Part shown: piece after piece, positions 60,640-64,000 of the stretch
Layout of the letters: the number at the start of each line of letters is the position of its first letter
Numbering within the stretch: position 1 is the first letter of the stretch
Source: Phascolarctobacterium sp. ET69
Lineage (GTDB): Bacteria; Bacillota; Negativicutes; Acidaminococcales; Acidaminococcaceae
Reading direction: 5' to 3'
DNA: 64,000 nt
Assembly (NCBI RefSeq): GCF_023336935.1
Contig: NZ_JAMBLR010000002.1
Span: 310,001 to 374,000 of the forward strand
Notes under the pieces: generated by a model
The model's database searches: none
Told to the model about the DNA's origin: nothing
What the model saw: the letters and a program-made list of their open reading frames with translations, nothing else
Program-made: the position numbers and the translations under genes

Positions 60640-62313
60640 ATGGCTAAAAGACTTGTAAAAATTTTAACGGCACTTATTTTGGCAGGGACAATTAATGTTC
60701 CAATTGTTTATGCAGTTGATTATGGAATTAGTAATCCGCCGCCTCAGTATGGTACTAATGACCCGGGCGTACAGCTTAACCGCACGCGCGAATATATGGA
60801 ACGCCAGCGCGTGGCTCGTCAGATTGCCGAAGACAGAGCCAAGCAGAGTGCCGAGGTTGAAGGCAGCGGGCAGGAACAGCAGCAGGCACCGGAAAATGCT
60901 GTTAAATTTGTATTGAACGATGTAAAAATAGATAAGAGCGAAGTACTTTCCGAAACGGAAATTAAAGAAATTACCGGCAAATATATTGGGCAGGAAGTTA
61001 CACTGCAAAGCCTGTATGACATTGTAAACAGCATTAACGAACTGTACAGCGAAAAAGGCTATTTAACCTGCCGGGCTTATCTGCCGCCGCAAACCATTAA
61101 AAACGGCGTGGTGGAAATTAAAATTATTGAAGGCAAAACCGGCAACGTGCATATCAGCGGCAATGAAAGCACAAATGACGGTTATATTGCCGGGCGCATC
61201 GGGCTTGACCGCGGCAGCATAAGCAATATCAACGAGTTGAACGATGACCTTCTGCGTTTTAATGCTACCAACGATGTGCAGCTGCGCATTACCATGCACG
61301 CAGGCGCAGAACCCGGAACTACGGACTATGTAATATCGGCTTATGAGCCGCAGAAAAATTATATAAATGTATATGTCGACAACGCCGGCAGCGAATCGAG
61401 CGGCGAATGGCGCGAAGGCCTGTTCTGGACGGACCGCAGCTTAACAGGCAGCCGCGATATGCTGACAATGAGCGGCATGCGCAGCGATGGTACAAAATCG
61501 TTCAGCGCCATGTACACAGTGCCGTTAGGGCGCAGCGGAACCAAACTGGGCCTTACTTACAGCACTAACAGCGTAAAAATTACGGATGGCGAACTGGAAG
61601 ATTTGGATATTAAAGGCCATTCCAACGCATACGGCGTTTCGCTTATTCAGCCACTGGTGGTTACGGATACCCTGCGTACGGAAGCAACTTTGGATTACGG
61701 CTACCAAAATTCGCAAACCGACTTTTTGGGCATACACTGGGTTGATGATACTGTAAAATCTTACACCGCAGGCTTCAGCATGACTAACTACGGTGCAAGC
61801 AGCATCATTTACCAAAAGCATAACTTCCGTATCGGCGACAGCGAAGATATCGCCGGTGAAAACGAAAACTTTTCAAAGTATTTTTTTAACGGCTTCTGGC
61901 AAAAGGCTTACAGGGCCGGGCAGATGTTAAGCGCAAGGCTTGATGCCCAGTGGAGCCCGGACGATTACCTTACAAGTGCCGAACAGTTTTATATCGGCGG
62001 CATGTACAGCGTACGCGGATATGAAGAAAGCTATCTTGGCGGCGACAGCGGTTACAGCGCCAGCCTGGAATACAGCGTACCGCTTGACAAAGCCAAAACA
62101 ACATCGGCCTTTTGCTTTTTTGATTATGGTGCAGTTTACGGCGACAGCGCTTTTGACGACCATGTGCTGGCAGGCACCGGCATAGGCATTAAAAGCACAA
62201 TCGACCGCAAAATATATACAAGTTTAACGCTCGGCATACCGCTGATGCGTGATATTAACGGAGATGAAGTAGATAAAACCCGCATACATTTTATGCTTAA
62301 CGGTCAGTTTTAA
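60640..62313 (+). CDS. two-partner secretion outer-membrane transporter (TpsB/ShlB family)
   Basis: A signal peptide (to VPIVYA) is followed by a POTRA-like region (FVLNDVKIDKSEVLSETEI, GKYIGQEVTLQSLYDIVNSI, KGYLTCRAYLPPQ, VVEIKIIEG) and a C-terminal barrel domain of about 340 residues ending in a terminal Phe (MLNGQF). The barrel has GMYSVRGYEES, close to the conserved VRGY/F motif of the family. It should export the exoprotein encoded directly downstream. Presence of this outer-membrane protein is strong evidence for a diderm cell. Confidence 0.92.
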   Translation: MAKRLVKILTALILAGTINVPIVYAVDYGISNPPPQYGTNDPGVQLNRTREYMERQRVARQIAEDRAKQSAEVEGSGQEQQQAPENAVKFVLNDVKIDKSEVLSETEIKEITGKYIGQEVTLQSLYDIVNSINELYSEKGYLTCRAYLPPQTIKNGVVEIKIIEGKTGNVHISGNESTNDGYIAGRIGLDRGSISNINELNDDLLRFNATNDVQLRITMHAGAEPGTTDYVISAYEPQKNYINVYVDNAGSESSGEWREGLFWTDRSLTGSRDMLTMSGMRSDGTKSFSAMYTVPLGRSGTKLGLTYSTNSVKITDGELEDLDIKGHSNAYGVSLIQPLVVTDTLRTEATLDYGYQNSQTDFLGIHWVDDTVKSYTAGFSMTNYGASSIIYQKHNFRIGDSEDIAGENENFSKYFFNGFWQKAYRAGQMLSARLDAQWSPDDYLTSAEQFYIGGMYSVRGYEESYLGGDSGYSASLEYSVPLDKAKTTSAFCFFDYGAVYGDSAFDDHVLAGTGIGIKSTIDRKIYTSLTLGIPLMRDINGDEVDKTRIHFMLNGQF

Positions 62314-62328
62314 CAGGGGGACGGGCTT

Positions 62329-64000
62329 ATGAGTATCTCGAGAAAGTTTCAACGCAGCAAAAGTAAATATACGTTAAGCCAGAAAATTATTTCTGCCGTA
62401 ACGGCGGCAGGGTTTATTATGCAGCCAATAGTTGGCTTTGCACAGAGCATAAATAAAATTAATAATAACGGCAGTATTGAAGTGAAAGGCAATGTTACTC
62501 ATATTTGGGCAGATAAGGTTGTCAGCAATGCGGCTGTAAATGTTTTTAAAGATTTTCAGTTGGACGCTAACAATATTGCTAACATGTACTTTAATACTAA
62601 GGGTGCAAGCGGAGCTGATGTAGCTAACCTTGTTAACTTTGTTAACAGCCGTATTGATATTAACGGTACTGTAAACGCAGTTAAAGATAATAAAATCGGC
62701 GGCAATCTGTTTTTCCTGAGCAAAGACGGTATGGCAGTAGGCAAATCAGGCGTTATTAATACCGGTTCGCTGTATGTAATGACGCCTGCTACAGGAATTG
62801 ATATAAATTCTACTGCAGAAGATTATAATTACACTTTCGAAGGTTTAAAGGGTGCGTTTAATAATGGAATTGCGGATGATACAACTCTTGACCGCATGAA
62901 AATGCTTAATATTCCACTTAATGCAGATGGAACAATAAGTGTTTTGGGGACTATTAACGCTGTGGCCGATGTTAAAATGGCTGCGCCTAAAATTGCTGTA
63001 GGTAAAAATATCAGCGGAGAAGATTTAAAAGACGGTGAAAATGGTGCAGTTGGCACAAAAGCAGGAGGAATTGTAAAAACTGCCGTTATAAGGACAGGCA
63101 ATAGTACTGATTTTAATTTTGCAGACCTTGTAAACATCAAAGACGCTGACGGTAATATAGTAACTAAAGCAGGCCTTGACGAAAATTTAACTGCTGTTGC
63201 AAGCGGCAACGGCGATATTGTACTGGCTGCCAAAGCTGAATATGGCAACGCAAAAGACCAGGATTTTAATAATTTAGGCAGTACGTTAGGTATACCTGTA
63301 AATCTTAATGATGAGACAACTATTGAAGCCTCGGTTGAAAACTATGGCACGATTGACGCTATGGGCGACGCCGTGCTTACAGCCGAAGCAACTAACGGCA
63401 ATAAAGATTGGGCTGAAGCTACTTTAGAACAAAATACCCCTAACGGCGTAAATAACCCGGATTATGTGCCTGTACCGGCAGCCGATGCCGGCAATTACAT
63501 ACAAACCATTGCAAGTGTTAATGTGCAGGGCGATGTAACTGCTGGCGGAAACATAGAAATTAAAGCCGATTCTGATAACACCTATGTTGATTCTGGAAAA
63601 GGTATTGTTGACAGCTTTATGAACAGCGCTATTGGTATAGTAAATCCGATGGGCGCTAATGTAATGATTTTAAAAAATGAAGCGAATGTTACTGTTGGCA
63701 TAGATGCTGATATCACGGCCGGAAAAGCTATTGATGTACAGGCAAACGCTGTGCTTGACGCTACTTTAGGCGAAGCTGTAAGCGGCAGGAAATTAATTAA
63801 GAAAGTTCCTGATGCCATTCCGGCGGCTTCCGTTGGTTATGCCGATGTGGAAAATAATGCAGCAGTAACTATTGAAGGAAGGCTTACTGCTGACGGCGCT
63901 AACTCTAATATAACTGATGAAGATGGCAATGTTGTTGTTAAACCTGCGGTAAATGTATCTGCCTATGCAGAAGAAAATTTAAGCAATAATGTATCGCTTA
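62329..64000 (+). CDS. two-partner secretion exoprotein (TpsA, filamentous haemagglutinin / LktA-like), partial
   Basis: The frame from ATG 62329 is open for 557 codons to the window edge, so the gene continues beyond it. A long signal sequence (basic start, then KIISAVTAAGFIMQPIVGFAQ) is followed by a TPS-type secretion domain with FVNSRIDINGTVNAVKDNKI, GGNLFFLSKDGMAVGKSGVI and NTGSLYVMTP, which resembles the leukotoxin LktA family of large adhesins. Afterwards comes a repetitive beta-helix-like chain with many Gly, Asn and Asp. It starts 15 bp after tpsB with a GGGGGAC ribosome-binding site. Host-cell binding or biofilm role is family inference. Confidence 0.9.
   Translation, partial: MSISRKFQRSKSKYTLSQKIISAVTAAGFIMQPIVGFAQSINKINNNGSIEVKGNVTHIWADKVVSNAAVNVFKDFQLDANNIANMYFNTKGASGADVANLVNFVNSRIDINGTVNAVKDNKIGGNLFFLSKDGMAVGKSGVINTGSLYVMTPATGIDINSTAEDYNYTFEGLKGAFNNGIADDTTLDRMKMLNIPLNADGTISVLGTINAVADVKMAAPKIAVGKNISGEDLKDGENGAVGTKAGGIVKTAVIRTGNSTDFNFADLVNIKDADGNIVTKAGLDENLTAVASGNGDIVLAAKAEYGNAKDQDFNNLGSTLGIPVNLNDETTIEASVENYGTIDAMGDAVLTAEATNGNKDWAEATLEQNTPNGVNNPDYVPVPAADAGNYIQTIASVNVQGDVTAGGNIEIKADSDNTYVDSGKGIVDSFMNSAIGIVNPMGANVMILKNEANVTVGIDADITAGKAIDVQANAVLDATLGEAVSGRKLIKKVPDAIPAASVGYADVENNAAVTIEGRLTADGANSNITDEDGNVVVKPAVNVSAYAEENLSNNVSL

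Overview
The window looks like a piece of chromosome from a diderm Firmicute (class Negativicutes; an Acidaminococcaceae relative such as Phascolarctobacterium is possible, but the genus is a guess). Firmicute traits are a T-box leader, a SAM-I (S-box) leader, an ECF transporter and a holin-like type I toxin. Outer-membrane traits are a two-partner secretion pair (TpsB with POTRA and barrel, plus a TpsA exoprotein), a Spy-like periplasmic protein and an ArnT-like glycosyltransferase. Most genes share a moderate-GC codon style (CGC, GGC, GCC common). Two stretches are clearly more AT-rich: 1-6,190 and about 19,540-23,440. No rRNA, CRISPR array, integrase or insertion sequence was seen.

Layout. 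1-6,190: AT-rich island that begins after a fragment resembling the tail of GMP synthase (GuaA). It carries a tandem-HTH regulator, a methyltransferase-Mrr nuclease fusion and, convergently, a protein with two methyltransferase domains; I read it as an unusual restriction-modification system. 6,194-8,259: YbjQ-like protein and an aldehyde dehydrogenase. 8,310-11,515: T-box with a Trp (UGG) specifier ahead of a TrpP-type S component, two EcfA ATPases and EcfT, i.e. a tryptophan ECF importer. 11,654-13,930: HxlR and LysR regulators, a flavodoxin-fold reductase, a tiny protein. 14,050-19,484: Sel1-repeat protein, three exported proteins (esterase, double-ABM protein, cyclophilin-like lipoprotein) and a divergent aldo/keto reductase with ferredoxin tail. 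19,579-23,400: AT-rich accessory patch with a helicase-HNH nuclease, a coupled unknown protein and a HigBA-like pair.

23,516-27,730: His-rich periplasmic protein, two-component system with a Met/His-rich sensor, SDR enzyme and a membrane protein. 27,755-28,071: a type I toxin-antitoxin locus (25-residue toxin and convergent antisense RNA). 28,110-36,222: Mrp ATPase, two paralogous NhaD/CitMHS-like transporters, SatP-like transporter, MurI and a minus-strand operon of small proteins. 36,350-45,847: transporters, XRE regulator, tRNA-Thr, stress protein, thioesterase, CofE-like protein, a second two-component system followed by a GT39 glycosyltransferase, and a YopX-domain protein. 45,918-49,277: Dtd, hydrolase, DAACS symporter, PAP2 phosphatase. 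49,281-50,193 is noncoding and holds a roughly 540-bp palindromic repeat element.

50,194-57,014: HyuA-like and deacetylase-like pair, RdgB, a YfcE-like phosphoesterase, then malic enzyme with two-subunit class I fumarase (fumarate to malate to pyruvate). 57,215-58,212: SAM-I riboswitch and MetQ. 58,304-60,401: a SnoaL/PAS/GAF-like sensor and an atypical response regulator with Glu in place of the phospho-acceptor Asp, divergent from 60,640-64,000, the TpsB/TpsA secretion pair; TpsA runs off the window. The strongest leads are the restriction-modification island, the type I toxin locus, the helicase-HNH pair, the palindromic element and the atypical regulator beside the secretion system.
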